In this document: positions 50,701 to 60,431 of the stretch, piece by piece
How the letters are laid out: the number at the start of each line of letters is the position of its first letter
Numbering within the stretch: the first letter of the stretch is position 1
Origin: Lachnospiraceae bacterium
Lineage (GTDB): Bacteria > Bacillota > Clostridia > Lachnospirales > Lachnospiraceae
DNA: 64,000 bases
Assembly: GCA_902362715.1 (NCBI GenBank)
Contig: CABIXN010000002.1
Location: forward strand, 62,001 to 126,000
Reading direction: 5' to 3'
Program-made: the position numbers and the translations under genes
Notes under the pieces: model-generated
Seen by the model: the letters and a program-made list of their open reading frames with translations, nothing else
Told to the model about the DNA's origin: nothing
Database searches by the model: none

Positions 50701-52284
50701 TTAATTTAATAAAGGACTTCTGTCAGACAGGTAAGAAATGATATAATATAATTGTGTCTGATAGTCATTAAAGTCGTTGTTCATTATAGCAGAAGCTTTT
50801 TTGATTTTATTGAGTACCGTATTGCGGTGCATAAAAATTGCTGCAGAAGTCTGATTTATATTTCTTCCGTTTAACAGGAAGGTGTAAAAAATTTCACATA
50901 AATCACTGTTATGATCTGCATCGTACTGTTTGAGCAGGTGATAGTAGGGCGAGGCAATCATTGGAAGCGGCATATGTTTTTTCATTTCCCGCAGAAAGTA
51001 GAATATGGCGATATCTTCGAATTTAAAAAACTTTCTGGAATCTGTAAACAGCCGGCTGCCAAGTAAAACTGCTTCCCTGCATTGTGCAGCTGCCAGGGGC
51101 AGATCGGCCAGAGAAAAAAACGTCTGGCTGATTCCGCAGGTCAGAAGATGGCCGCTGAATATTTCATCAAAGATTTTCTGCTCTTTGTCAGTTAAAAAAC
51201 AGGTACAGTCCTCCTGCCTGCTGTTATCTCTGAGAATATAAAGAAAATTCTGGTAGACAAATGGCTTTAAGGAGGGGATAGAGGTCCTAAGATTCCAGCT
51301 TACAAATGAAAAAGGAAGCTTATGGATTTCACTGTAGGCCAGCTTACTTAGAACAAAATTTCCATTAAGATTCAGATCAGGGATATGACGGATCTGATCC
51401 TGAAGCTGTTTGGCAGGAAGCTCAGGGTGCTCTAATATTTCTGTCAAAATTGGTTCATAGATTTCAGATGAAGAGCGGCTGGTAAAACGATCCTGGTGAA
51501 AGTACAGCTCAAGATTTTCACATACGGTATCCATAAGATCCAGATAATTTGTATTTGGGTGCCTGGTACAGCAGAAGATTAAAGCGTATCCAACAATGTG
51601 CTGATTTGCTTTGAAACGGTACATCATACTGTAATAGCAGTTTTGATCAGGAAGACAGTACCAGTTAATTAAAGGGTTGGCGGAATGTTCCGAAGCGGAG
51701 ATAAGGCCGTCTTCGCGGAGCTTTCTGATATCTTCCGGAGTTGCATAACCTGTTTTAATCATTTGTTCCATAAAAGGATCTGATACATCGGGGCTTCGAA
51801 GGTATCCAAGTATGGTATAATTTCTGTCGAAGACAATCATAGGGTGAACCAGAATACTGCTTGAGATATTCAGCAGTTCCTGAAGAGATCCTCCCTGGAG
51901 AAGTGTCAGATGGAATGATTTGTCCCATTCGTCAAATTCCCTGAAAATATTGAGAATTTTATTAAATATCAGTGGGAAAGAGTCTTTTGTATGCAATAAT
52001 ATAACAGAAAGGTTGTGATTTAAGTTAAGGATTGTAGTATCATCATCAGAAGAGATACATAAAAAAACACATTTAGACATCAGCTGCTCAAGAAGAAATT
52101 TGTTTGCGTATCCCCGCAGCATTTTTTCCGAAACCAGATATAAAAAATTTTGGTTTTCGATGGGTGTTTCATTGGCGTCAAATAGCTGGATGCCATCAAA
52201 TCTGCAAGACAGATCAGTATTTTGGATATCGTACCGGCTGTTAGGTGACAGACGGTATAAAAGTACGTTTAAAGGAAGCTGCAT
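50701..52284 (-). CDS. PucR/CdaR-type transcriptional regulator
   Basis: A 527-aa regulator with a long N-terminal sensing region, a central GGDEF-like-fold part (YALIFCCTRHPNTNYLDL region) and the C-terminal PucR HTH (FLLNGRNINQTSAAIFMHRN). It is divergent from the formate channel and dehydrogenase genes, so it probably controls them, perhaps by sensing formate or purines. The ligand is not known. Confidence 0.82.
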   Translation of the reverse strand: MQLPLNVLLYRLSPNSRYDIQNTDLSCRFDGIQLFDANETPIENQNFLYLVSEKMLRGYANKFLLEQLMSKCVFLCISSDDDTTILNLNHNLSVILLHTKDSFPLIFNKILNIFREFDEWDKSFHLTLLQGGSLQELLNISSSILVHPMIVFDRNYTILGYLRSPDVSDPFMEQMIKTGYATPEDIRKLREDGLISASEHSANPLINWYCLPDQNCYYSMMYRFKANQHIVGYALIFCCTRHPNTNYLDLMDTVCENLELYFHQDRFTSRSSSEIYEPILTEILEHPELPAKQLQDQIRHIPDLNLNGNFVLSKLAYSEIHKLPFSFVSWNLRTSIPSLKPFVYQNFLYILRDNSRQEDCTCFLTDKEQKIFDEIFSGHLLTCGISQTFFSLADLPLAAAQCREAVLLGSRLFTDSRKFFKFEDIAIFYFLREMKKHMPLPMIASPYYHLLKQYDADHNSDLCEIFYTFLLNGRNINQTSAAIFMHRNTVLNKIKKASAIMNNDFNDYQTQLYYIISYLSDRSPLLN

Positions 52285-52458
52285 AGTTCATTACCTCATG
52301 TATATCAGTGAATCTGTGGATATCATATCACATTTGTTGATAAAAATGTATGATATGCATAATTTCAACAGTATTTTATGTTTTTTTAAACATACAAAAA
52401 CTGGAAGATTTCAGATAAAATAATTCAGGATAAAATTTCGAATCAGGAGGAAAGAAAG

Positions 52459-53277
52459 ATGAATTCACCAGCTGAAGTAGCTAAAAATTATATCAACATA
52501 GGGAAAGGGAAAGTAAATACACCTGTCAGTAAAATGATTCTGCTGGCGATTATGGCTGGGGCATTTATTGCATTTGGCGGTGTTGGTTCTACAACAGTAG
52601 CGGTATCTGTGGGAGAGGCATCTTTAGGAAAGTTTTTAGGGGCCTGTGTATTCCCAGGCGGTCTTACAATGGTACTGCTGGCGGGAAGCGAATTATTTAC
52701 AGGAAACTGTCTGCTTACAATCCCCCTGTTGGAAAAAGAGATAAAATTCAGTGGCATGATGAAAAACTGGGTTGTTGTATACATAGGAAATCTCATTGGG
52801 GCTTTGATTGTTGCGGCAATTGTTATCTTTGGACATCAGGCAACCTTGTTCAGTAATGGAATGGCGGTATCTATATTAAACACAGCGGCATCCAAGTGTT
52901 CTCTTTCTTTTGGAGATGCTCTGTTAAAAGGCATTGCCTGTAACTTTTTAGTATGTATTGCGGTATGGATTTCCTTTGCGGCAAAAGACGTATTCGGAAA
53001 GATTATTGGGCTGTTTTTCCCGATTATGTTATTTGTACTCTGCGGTTTTGAACACAGTATTGCAAACATGTATTTTATTGGAGCGGGATTATTTGCGAAA
53101 ACCAATGATGCATTTATTCAGGTGGCTGCAGACGCGGGAGTTGATATCAGCTCTGTAACATGGGGAAATTATTTTGGAAAAAATCTTCTTCCTGTTACCA
53201 TCGGTAATATTATTGGCGGCGCTGTCTGTGTGGGATGTGTTTACTGGTTTGTTTACCTTAGAAAAAAAGAGAAATAG
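52459..53277 (+). CDS. Formate/nitrite transporter family channel (FocA-like)
   Basis: A 272-aa six-helix channel of the formate-nitrite transporter family: ILLAIMAGAFIAFGGVGSTT, PGGLTMVLLAGSELFTGNCL and CGFEHSIANMYFIGAGLF are the signature blocks. It begins a rightward set leading directly (9 bp) into the formate dehydrogenase genes, so formate is the likely cargo. RBS AGGAGG. Confidence 0.93.
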   Translation: MNSPAEVAKNYINIGKGKVNTPVSKMILLAIMAGAFIAFGGVGSTTVAVSVGEASLGKFLGACVFPGGLTMVLLAGSELFTGNCLLTIPLLEKEIKFSGMMKNWVVVYIGNLIGALIVAAIVIFGHQATLFSNGMAVSILNTAASKCSLSFGDALLKGIACNFLVCIAVWISFAAKDVFGKIIGLFFPIMLFVLCGFEHSIANMYFIGAGLFAKTNDAFIQVAADAGVDISSVTWGNYFGKNLLPVTIGNIIGGAVCVGCVYWFVYLRKKEK

Positions 53278-53286
53278 GAGGATAAG

Positions 53287-55122
53287 ATGAGTAAGATTTT
53301 TCTTGCGGATCCTGACAGCAGTGATGTAAAAATCGGTAAACTGCTGGATAAATTTGAAAGTAAAGTAAAAGTGTATCCGCCTGGAACCTGTCCTTTGACT
53401 GTGCAGCTTTCACTGCTCCAGTCGTCAAAAAATCAGACGTGCGGAAAATGCGTACCCTGCCGTGATGGTCTGCCTCAGCTGGAGATTTTGCTGAAGCGCA
53501 TTCTGGACGGAGATGCCAGCATGGAAACTTTAGAAGAGATGAAAGCGCTGGCAGCGATGATTAAAGATACAGCAGACTGTGCCATTGGGTACCAGTCTGC
53601 TTCGGAGGTTCTGCAGGGACTTGAAATATTTAAAGAAGAGTATATCAGCCACATACAAATACATGAGTGCCCAGGAGAGATGGGACAGAAAGTGCCATGT
53701 ATTAATATGTGTCCGGCCCATGTGGATATACCGGCTTATATAGCACTTATTGGAAATGAGGATTATGCGGGAGCAGTAAATATTATCCGTAAAGATAATC
53801 CCCTGCCTACTGCATGTGCTATGATCTGCGAACATCCATGTGAGGAGCGGTGCCGCAGAAACCTGATTGATGATTCTTTGAATATACGAGGATTGAAAAA
53901 GTATGCGGTAGATCAGGCTGCAGCTGACAAAGTGGCAGTACCCAAAGCAAATGCTTCAACAGGAAAAAAGATTGCCGTGATCGGAGGCGGTCCCGCCGGA
54001 CTTACTGCTGCGTATTTCCTTGGACTGATGGGCCATAAAGCGGTGGTTTTTGAGCGGCAGAAGAAACTGGGCGGTATGTTAAGGTATGGAATTCCAAATT
54101 ATCGTTTCCCGAAGGAACGTCTGGATGAGGATATCCGGGCTATTTTATCTGCTGGAGATATAGAGGTTCGCTATGAAGCTAAAGTGGGAACTGATATTTC
54201 CATTGAGGAGCTGCATAAAGAATTTGATGCCATGTTTGTAGCTATTGGTGCTCAGGCGGGAAAAAGACTGCGGCTTGATGGAGCCGATGCAGAAAATGTT
54301 GAATCTGCGGTGGAAATGCTTGATCGGATAGGAAATGGCCATCTGCCGGATTATACCGGTAAAACAGTTGTTGTCATTGGAGGCGGAAATGTTGCCATGG
54401 ATGCGGCCAGAAGTGCGGTCCGGTGCAATGCAAAGGATGTAAGAATTGTATACAGAAGACGCCAGAATGATATGACAGCGTTAGATACTGAGATTGAATC
54501 TGCGGTAATGGAGGGCATTGAGCTTATGACTCTGCAGGCTCCGAAATCTATTGAAAAAGATGGTGAAGGAAAATGCCGGGCGCTGATTGTTCAGCCTCAG
54601 ATGATAGGCCCCTATGACCGTGCCGGCCGGCCAAGTCCTATGGATGCAAACAAAGAGCCGGAGCGGATTCCCTGTGAAGTGATATTAATTGCTGTAGGAC
54701 AGGATATTATAAGCCAGCCTTTTGAAGAGTTTGGTATGCCTGCAAACCGCAATGTATTTCAGGCAGGACTGGATACGGCGGTAGAAAACATGCCGGGTGT
54801 ATTTGTAGGCGGAGACTGTGCAACGGGGCCGTCTACAGCGATCCGGGCAGTGGCAGCAGGAAAAGTTGCGGCGCATAATATTGATGAATATCTTGGATAT
54901 CATCATACACTGCACTGTGAAGCAGAAGCGCCGGAGCCAAAAGAGAATAACCGGATTCCTACCGGCCGTGCAAATATAACTGAACGTCCGGCATATATCC
55001 GGAAACATGATTTTGAACATGTAGAAAATCCGTATACATATGAAGAAGCGATGCAGGAGGCAGGCAGATGCCTGCGTTGTGATCACTTCGGCTGCGGAGT
55101 ACTAGAAGGAGGCAGAGATTAA
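53287..55122 (+). CDS. NfnB/GltD-like FAD, NAD(P) oxidoreductase with NuoF-type Fe-S domain
   Basis: A 611-aa multi-domain electron-transfer protein. The N terminus (residues ~45-120) looks like the NuoF C-terminal 4Fe-4S region (CGKCVPCRDGLPQLE). A second Fe-S domain of the GltD/DPYD type follows (CINMCPAHVDIPAYI, CEHPCEERCRRN), then FAD site VIGGGPAGLTAAYFLG and NAD(P) site VVVIGGGNVAMDAARSA, and a Cys-rich tail (CLRCDHFGC). It directly overlaps fdhF by one base, so it is probably the subunit that links formate oxidation to NAD(P)H or ferredoxin. No NuoE-like partner is present. Electron bifurcation is speculation. Confidence 0.85.
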   Translation: MSKIFLADPDSSDVKIGKLLDKFESKVKVYPPGTCPLTVQLSLLQSSKNQTCGKCVPCRDGLPQLEILLKRILDGDASMETLEEMKALAAMIKDTADCAIGYQSASEVLQGLEIFKEEYISHIQIHECPGEMGQKVPCINMCPAHVDIPAYIALIGNEDYAGAVNIIRKDNPLPTACAMICEHPCEERCRRNLIDDSLNIRGLKKYAVDQAAADKVAVPKANASTGKKIAVIGGGPAGLTAAYFLGLMGHKAVVFERQKKLGGMLRYGIPNYRFPKERLDEDIRAILSAGDIEVRYEAKVGTDISIEELHKEFDAMFVAIGAQAGKRLRLDGADAENVESAVEMLDRIGNGHLPDYTGKTVVVIGGGNVAMDAARSAVRCNAKDVRIVYRRRQNDMTALDTEIESAVMEGIELMTLQAPKSIEKDGEGKCRALIVQPQMIGPYDRAGRPSPMDANKEPERIPCEVILIAVGQDIISQPFEEFGMPANRNVFQAGLDTAVENMPGVFVGGDCATGPSTAIRAVAAGKVAAHNIDEYLGYHHTLHCEAEAPEPKENNRIPTGRANITERPAYIRKHDFEHVENPYTYEEAMQEAGRCLRCDHFGCGVLEGGRD

Positions 55123-57836
55123 TGGTTAATTTAACGATTAATGGGCAGCATGTAAAAGCCGCCAGCGGTTCTACAATTCTGGAAGCGGCCCGGTCAGCAG
55201 GAATTAAAATTCCTACCCTGTGCTATTTGGAAGGGGTGAATGAAATCGGTTCCTGCCGTTTGTGTGTGGTAGAGGTGGAAGGTATGGATAAATTACCTAC
55301 ATCCTGTAATACCATTGTAAAAGAGGGAATGGTAGTAGAGACCATGACTGAGCGGGTAAAGGCTGCCCGGAGAATGGTTTTAGATCTGTTGCTGTCCAAT
55401 CATGTGCAGGACTGTTTTTCATGTGCACAAAATGGTGTATGTGAACTTCAGAAATATTGCAATGAATATGGTGTAGAGCATACATCCTATGAAGGAACCA
55501 GAATAAAAATAGAAAAACCGGCAAAGAAAGAGCATCCGTTTTTAAGCTACCGGCCGGAATTGTGTATTCATTGCCAGCGGTGTGTAAATACTTGTGCTAA
55601 AGCTACCGGAAGACATGCAATTACTCTTGGAAAAACAGGAATGTTTAATATCATAGAAGCGCCCTTTGGAGAAGACTGGGAGGAAACGTTATGTGAGTCC
55701 TGCGGAAACTGTGCCCAGGCGTGTCCTACAGGTGCTATTACTGAGAAGCGAAGACTTGCTTATCGCGAATGGGAGGTAGAACGTGTCCGTACCACCTGCC
55801 CGCATTGTGCAACCGGATGTCAGATGGATTTGATTGTAAAGGATAATAAGATCGTGGATGTGGAAGCAGCGGACGGTCCTTCTAATCATGGACTGCTCTG
55901 TGTTAAAGGGCGCAGTGCTTCCTTTGATTTTGTAGATTCTCCGGAGAGAATCCGTTATCCATTAATAAAAAATCACAAAACCGGCGAGTTTGAACAGGCA
56001 TCCTGGGAAGAGGCCCTAGATCTGGTGGCATCCCGGTTTACAGAGATTAAAAATAATTACGGAGGTGAGGCACTGGCTGGATTTGCCTGCTCGCGTTCAA
56101 CCAATGAAGATGTTTATATGCTTCAGAAAATGGTTCGTACTGCGTTCATGAGCAACAATACAGATAACTGTGCCCGCGTTTGACATGCTCCTACTGTTGC
56201 CGGGCTGGCAACCACATTAGGCTCAGGAGCCATGACAAATACAATTTATGATACAACACAGGAATCTGATGTTATTATGCTTGTGGGATCAAATCCGGAA
56301 CATGCACATCCCGTAATTGGTATGCAGATCCGTAAAGCAGCAGCAAATGGAACGAAGCTGATTATTGTGGATCCACGGGATATTGATCTTGCAAAAGATG
56401 CGGATATTCATTTGAAATTAAGGCCGGGTACCAATGTGGCATTTGCAAACGGTATGATGAATGTCATTATAGAAGAAGGCCTGACAGATGAGGCATTTAT
56501 AAAAGAACGTACAGAAAACTTTGAAGCTGTTAAAGAGGCTGTAAAAGCGTATACACCGGAACGGGTAGCCAAAATCTGCGATATCGATCCGGACCTGCTT
56601 CGGGAAGCAGCCAGAATGTATGCAACAGCTGATAAGGCTCCGATTATGTACTGTCTGGGTGTTACAGAGCATCATACTGGTACAGAAGGGGTTATGTCTT
56701 TGTCCAATCTTGCTATGATGGTTGGGAAAATCGGACGGCCCGGATGTGGTGTGAATCCTATCCGTGGACAGAATAATGTACAGGGCGCCTGTGATATGGG
56801 GGCTTCTCCAAACCAGTTTCCGGGGTATCAGAATATTCCGGTACCGGGAGTGGTGGAAAAATTTGAGAAGGCCTGGAATACGAAGCTTAATCATAAGGTT
56901 GGAATTAAGGCTACAGACTGTTTCCCCAAAATGCTGACAGGTGAGATCAAAGGCCTCTTTATTTTTGGAGAGGATCCGGTAAGAACAGATCCAAATACCA
57001 GTCATGTAATCAAGGCATTAAATTCACTGGATTTTCTTGTTATGGATGAATTATTTATGACAGAGACAGCGAAACTTGCGGACGTGGTCCTGCCCGGCCG
57101 TTCTTATACGGAGAAGGAGGGAACCTTCTCTAATACAGAACGCCGTGTGCAAAGGGTTAGAAAGGCCATTGAAGTGGCCGGGGAAACAAGACCTGACACC
57201 TGGATTTTCACAGAGATTATGAATCGTATGGGATATCCTCAGCCGCATCTGACACCTGCAGAGATTATGGATGAGATTGCATCTGTAACTCCTTCCTTTG
57301 CGGGAATCAGTCATGTGCGTCTCGACAGCGAAGAAGTAGCCGGGCGTGGCCTGCAGTGGCCGTGTACGTCACCGGAACATAAGGGAACTCCGATTCTTCA
57401 CACGGGAAAATTCTCAAGAGGTCTTGGATATTTCAGTCCCACAGAATATAAGCCCTCAACGGAGCTTCCAGATGAAGAATATCCTTTGACTATGATGACC
57501 GGGCGTGTGCTGCATCATTATAATGCATGCGCTATGACAGACAAGACAGAAGGAATCAACCGAATCGACAAGGGATCATTTATTGAGATGAATACGCAGG
57601 ATGCCAAAGCAGCGGGAGTACACAACGGAGATATCGTTACTGTATCATCCCGGCGGGGAAGCATTCAGACAAGAGCGTATGTATCTGATAAAACAAGAAA
57701 AGGCGAATGCTGGATGCCTTTCCATTATGTGGAAGGTGGTGCAAACTGGCTGACCATTGATTCTTTAGATTCCATTTCAAGTACACCGGAGTATAAGGTG
57801 TGTGCGGTTCGAATTGATAAGCCATGCTGTATGTAA
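55122..57836 (+). CDS. fdhF: Selenocysteine formate dehydrogenase, catalytic subunit
   Basis: One 904-aa protein read through an in-frame UGA at 56181-56183 (Sec354), in the canonical context NCARV-U-HAPTVAGLATT of molybdenum/tungsten formate dehydrogenases. N-terminal domains resemble NuoG: 2Fe-2S (GSCRLCVVEVEG), HC-type cluster (DCFSCAQNGVCELQKYC), and two 4Fe-4S motifs (CIHCQRC near 148, CESCGNC near 190). The catalytic domain starts with CPHCATGC near 226 and has the usual molybdopterin segments. It is in a formate operon with a FocA-like channel, and the sel genes that make its Sec follow. Treating the UGA as a stop would wrongly give two genes. Confidence 0.93.
56187..56230 (+). promoter_or_regulatory. 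bSECIS element of fdhF
   Basis: Directly after the UGA, an mRNA hairpin with upper stem GTTGCC/GGCAAC and loop GGGCT (56196-56212) and lower stem GCTCCT/AGGAGC (56187-56230). It has the position and GG-containing apical loop of bacterial SECIS structures bound by SelB. Confidence 0.82.
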
Positions 57837-57847
57837 CATAAATCAGG

Positions 57848-57893
57848 CCCTCCGCAAGGAAGCATAGTGCTTTACTGCGGAGGGTATTCTTTT
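57848..57893 (+). terminator. Terminator after fdhF
   Basis: Stem CCCTCCGCA/TGCGGAGGG followed by TATTCTTTTTTT. It separates the formate genes from the selenium genes. Confidence 0.88.
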
Positions 57894-57976
57894 TTTCTTG
57901 CAAATAAAGGGGAAAATCCTTATAGTTATGATAGGAATAAGGTACAGCCTTAAAAAATGTGAAAAGGAGGAACGGC

Positions 57977-59017
57977 ATGAGTGAAAAAATCAAATTAACA
58001 CAGTTAACTAAAACAGCGGGCTGAGCGGCGAAAATAGGTCCTGCGACCCTTGCCCAGGTTCTGGGTAAGCTGCCTGAGTTTTATGATAAAAATCTGCTGG
58101 TGGGAATTGAGACTTCTGACGATGCAGCTATTTATAAAGTGACAGAAGAGATTGCTCTGATTCAGACATTGGATTTTTTCACTCCTGTGGTGGACGATCC
58201 TTATACATTTGGACAGATTGCAGCGGCCAATTCTCTAAGCGACATATACGCAATGGGCGGGGAGCCGAAGATTGCATTGAATATTGTAGGCTTTCCAAAC
58301 TGTCTTGATCCTGAGATCCTGGGAGAAATTCTGGCCGGAGGTGCGGATAAGGTAAAAGAAGCGGGGGCTGTTCTTGTGGGCGGCCACTCTGTTCAGGATG
58401 ATGAGCCAAAGTATGGCCTTTCTGTTACCGGCTTTGTTCATCCTGATAAAATTTTAAAAAATTATGGTAGCCGGCCAGGTGATGTGCTGATTCTTACCAA
58501 GCAGATTGGAAGTGGAATAATCAATACGGCCATTAAAGCCGAGATGGCTTCTGATGGAGCTGTAAAAGAGGCGGTACAGGTTATGACGTCGCTGAATAAA
58601 AAAGCAAAGGAAGTACTTGAACAGTTTCCGGTTCATGCCTGCACAGACATCACCGGCTTTGGACTGCTGGGACATTGCGTGGAGATGGCTGAGGCCAGTG
58701 ATGTAACGTTTATGCTGGATGTCAGAAGTATTCCCTATATGGAGGAAGCAGCCGATTATGCAAAAATGGGACTGATTCCAGCCGGTGCATATCGAAACCG
58801 GGAATATTTTATAGGAAAAGCGGACTGCAAAAAGGCAGAGGAGTTTTATGTGGATCTTTTATGCGATCCTCAGACTTCCGGGGGTCTGTTGGTGAGTGTA
58901 GCTCCGGATTGTGAAAAGGAACTCCTGGATGCGTTTCGGCAGAGTAATATAGATACAAAGGTTTCTGTGATTGGAAGAGTGTCGGAAATGAACGGCAGCA
59001 GGATTTGTTTGTATTAG
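57977..59017 (+). CDS. selD: Selenophosphate synthase, selenocysteine-containing
   Basis: A 346-aa enzyme making selenophosphate from selenide and ATP, the Se donor for Sec. The frame from ATG 57977 (RBS AAGGAGG) reads through UGA 58022-58024 as Sec16 in LTKTAG-U-AAKIGP, the active-site position that is Cys or Sec in SelD proteins. Later motifs [23 protein letters not shown] and [14 protein letters not shown] are typical. A frame beginning at 58100 would miss the catalytic residues. Confidence 0.93.
58049..58069 (+). promoter_or_regulatory. bSECIS-like hairpin of selD
   Basis: Stem CTTGCCC/GGGTAAG with apical loop AGGTTCT, 24 nt after the UGA; the loop has the GG(U) features of bacterial SECIS. 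The lower part of the stem is less clear. Confidence 0.7.
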
Positions 59018-59033
59018 AGTAAAAGAGGTAAGT

Positions 59034-60431
59034 ATGGATAAAAATCTGTTATACCGAAGCATTCCAAAGGTAGACTGCCTGTTGGAAAAGGAAGAAATAA
59101 AGCTGTTAATGGAAACCTATGGACATGACAGAGTGATGGAAGTTCTCCGGGAAAAGCTTGGGGAGCTTAGAAGGTTTATTGGTGTCTGCCAGGAGGATGG
59201 AGACGTTTTTGAAAAGATTTCCCGGCTGCCAAAGGATATCTGTAAAGCTGTGAAAAAGTCCGCACAGCCGGATATCCGGGCTGTGATTAATGGGACAGGA
59301 ACAATCCTTCATACGAATCTTGGACGGGCGCCTCTCAGTCTGGAGCATGCGGAAAAATTAAAAGAGATTACAGCCGGTTATTGTAATCTGGAATACGACT
59401 TAAATAGCGGAGAAAGAGGCGAGAGGTATTCTCATTTTGAGGAGCTGTTATGTCGGCTTACCGGTGCGGAGGCGGCAATGGCAGTTAACAATAATGCTGC
59501 TGCGGTTCTGCTTATTTTAAATAGCCTTGCGGCTGGCGGAGAAGTGATCGTATCCAGGGGGGAACTGGTTGAAATTGGCGGAGCTTTCCGAATTCCGGAT
59601 GTTATGAGACAGAGCGGAGCTGTTCTGATAGAGACGGGTACAACCAATAAGACACGCCTGACAGATTATGAGGCTGCAGTTACAGAAGATACAAAGGCTT
59701 TGTTAAAAGTACATACCAGTAATTACCGTATTGTTGGTTTTACAGAGGCTGTTCCCGCAAAGGATCTTGTGCCGCTGGCACAGGAATGTAAGATTCCGTT
59801 AATAGAGGACCTGGGAAGCGGTGTGCTTATTGATCTGAAGAAATACGGACTTCCGGCAGAACCTTCTGTGCAGGATGCCATAAACAGTGGTGTGGATGTA
59901 GTATGTTTCAGCGGTGATAAGCTGCTGGGAGGTCCTCAGGCAGGGATTATTGCCGGAAAGAAAAAGTACGTTGACCAGATGAAAAAAAATCCGTTGACCA
60001 GAGCACTGCGTATTGATAAATTTACTGCAGCTGCACTGGAACTGGTATTGAAAGAATATTTGTCTCAGGAAAAAGCCGTTCAGAATATTCCGGTATTAAA
60101 GATGCTCCATGAATCTGCAGAGTCGGTGGAGGAGAGGGCAGAGACATTAAAAAGAATGCTGGTATCAGAGAATATAAAGGCAGAAGTTACAGTAATTTCC
60201 TGTCGTTCTCAGGTAGGGGGAGGAGCGATGCCGCTGACTGAAATTCCCAGTGCCGCTGTTTTAATTAGACCGCTGTATATGAAGGCAGAAGAGCTGGAAA
60301 GGGCTATGAGAGGACTGACGGTTCCTATTATTTCAAGAATTGCAGATGATGCTGTTTATCTGGATATGAGGACGGTAGAGCCGCGGTGGCTGGAACAGAT
60401 TGCCAAAAGTCTTGGAGATTTAATAGTATGA
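59034..60431 (+). CDS. selA: L-seryl-tRNA(Sec) selenium transferase
   Basis: A 465-aa PLP enzyme that converts Ser-tRNA(Sec) to Sec-tRNA(Sec) with selenophosphate. Motifs include INGTGTILHTNLGRAPLS, the PLP-lysine segment CFSGDKLLGGPQAG (Lys near 295) and LTRALRIDKFT. It starts 16 bp after selD and overlaps selB by 4 bp (ATGA). Confidence 0.96.
   Translation: MDKNLLYRSIPKVDCLLEKEEIKLLMETYGHDRVMEVLREKLGELRRFIGVCQEDGDVFEKISRLPKDICKAVKKSAQPDIRAVINGTGTILHTNLGRAPLSLEHAEKLKEITAGYCNLEYDLNSGERGERYSHFEELLCRLTGAEAAMAVNNNAAAVLLILNSLAAGGEVIVSRGELVEIGGAFRIPDVMRQSGAVLIETGTTNKTRLTDYEAAVTEDTKALLKVHTSNYRIVGFTEAVPAKDLVPLAQECKIPLIEDLGSGVLIDLKKYGLPAEPSVQDAINSGVDVVCFSGDKLLGGPQAGIIAGKKKYVDQMKKNPLTRALRIDKFTAAALELVLKEYLSQEKAVQNIPVLKMLHESAESVEERAETLKRMLVSENIKAEVTVISCRSQVGGGAMPLTEIPSAAVLIRPLYMKAEELERAMRGLTVPIISRIADDAVYLDMRTVEPRWLEQIAKSLGDLIV

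Noticed and set aside
56181..56183. UGA considered as a frameshift or true stop splitting fdhF into two genes
   Set aside because: The surrounding motif, the SECIS hairpin and the complete sel gene set next door show selenocysteine readthrough.
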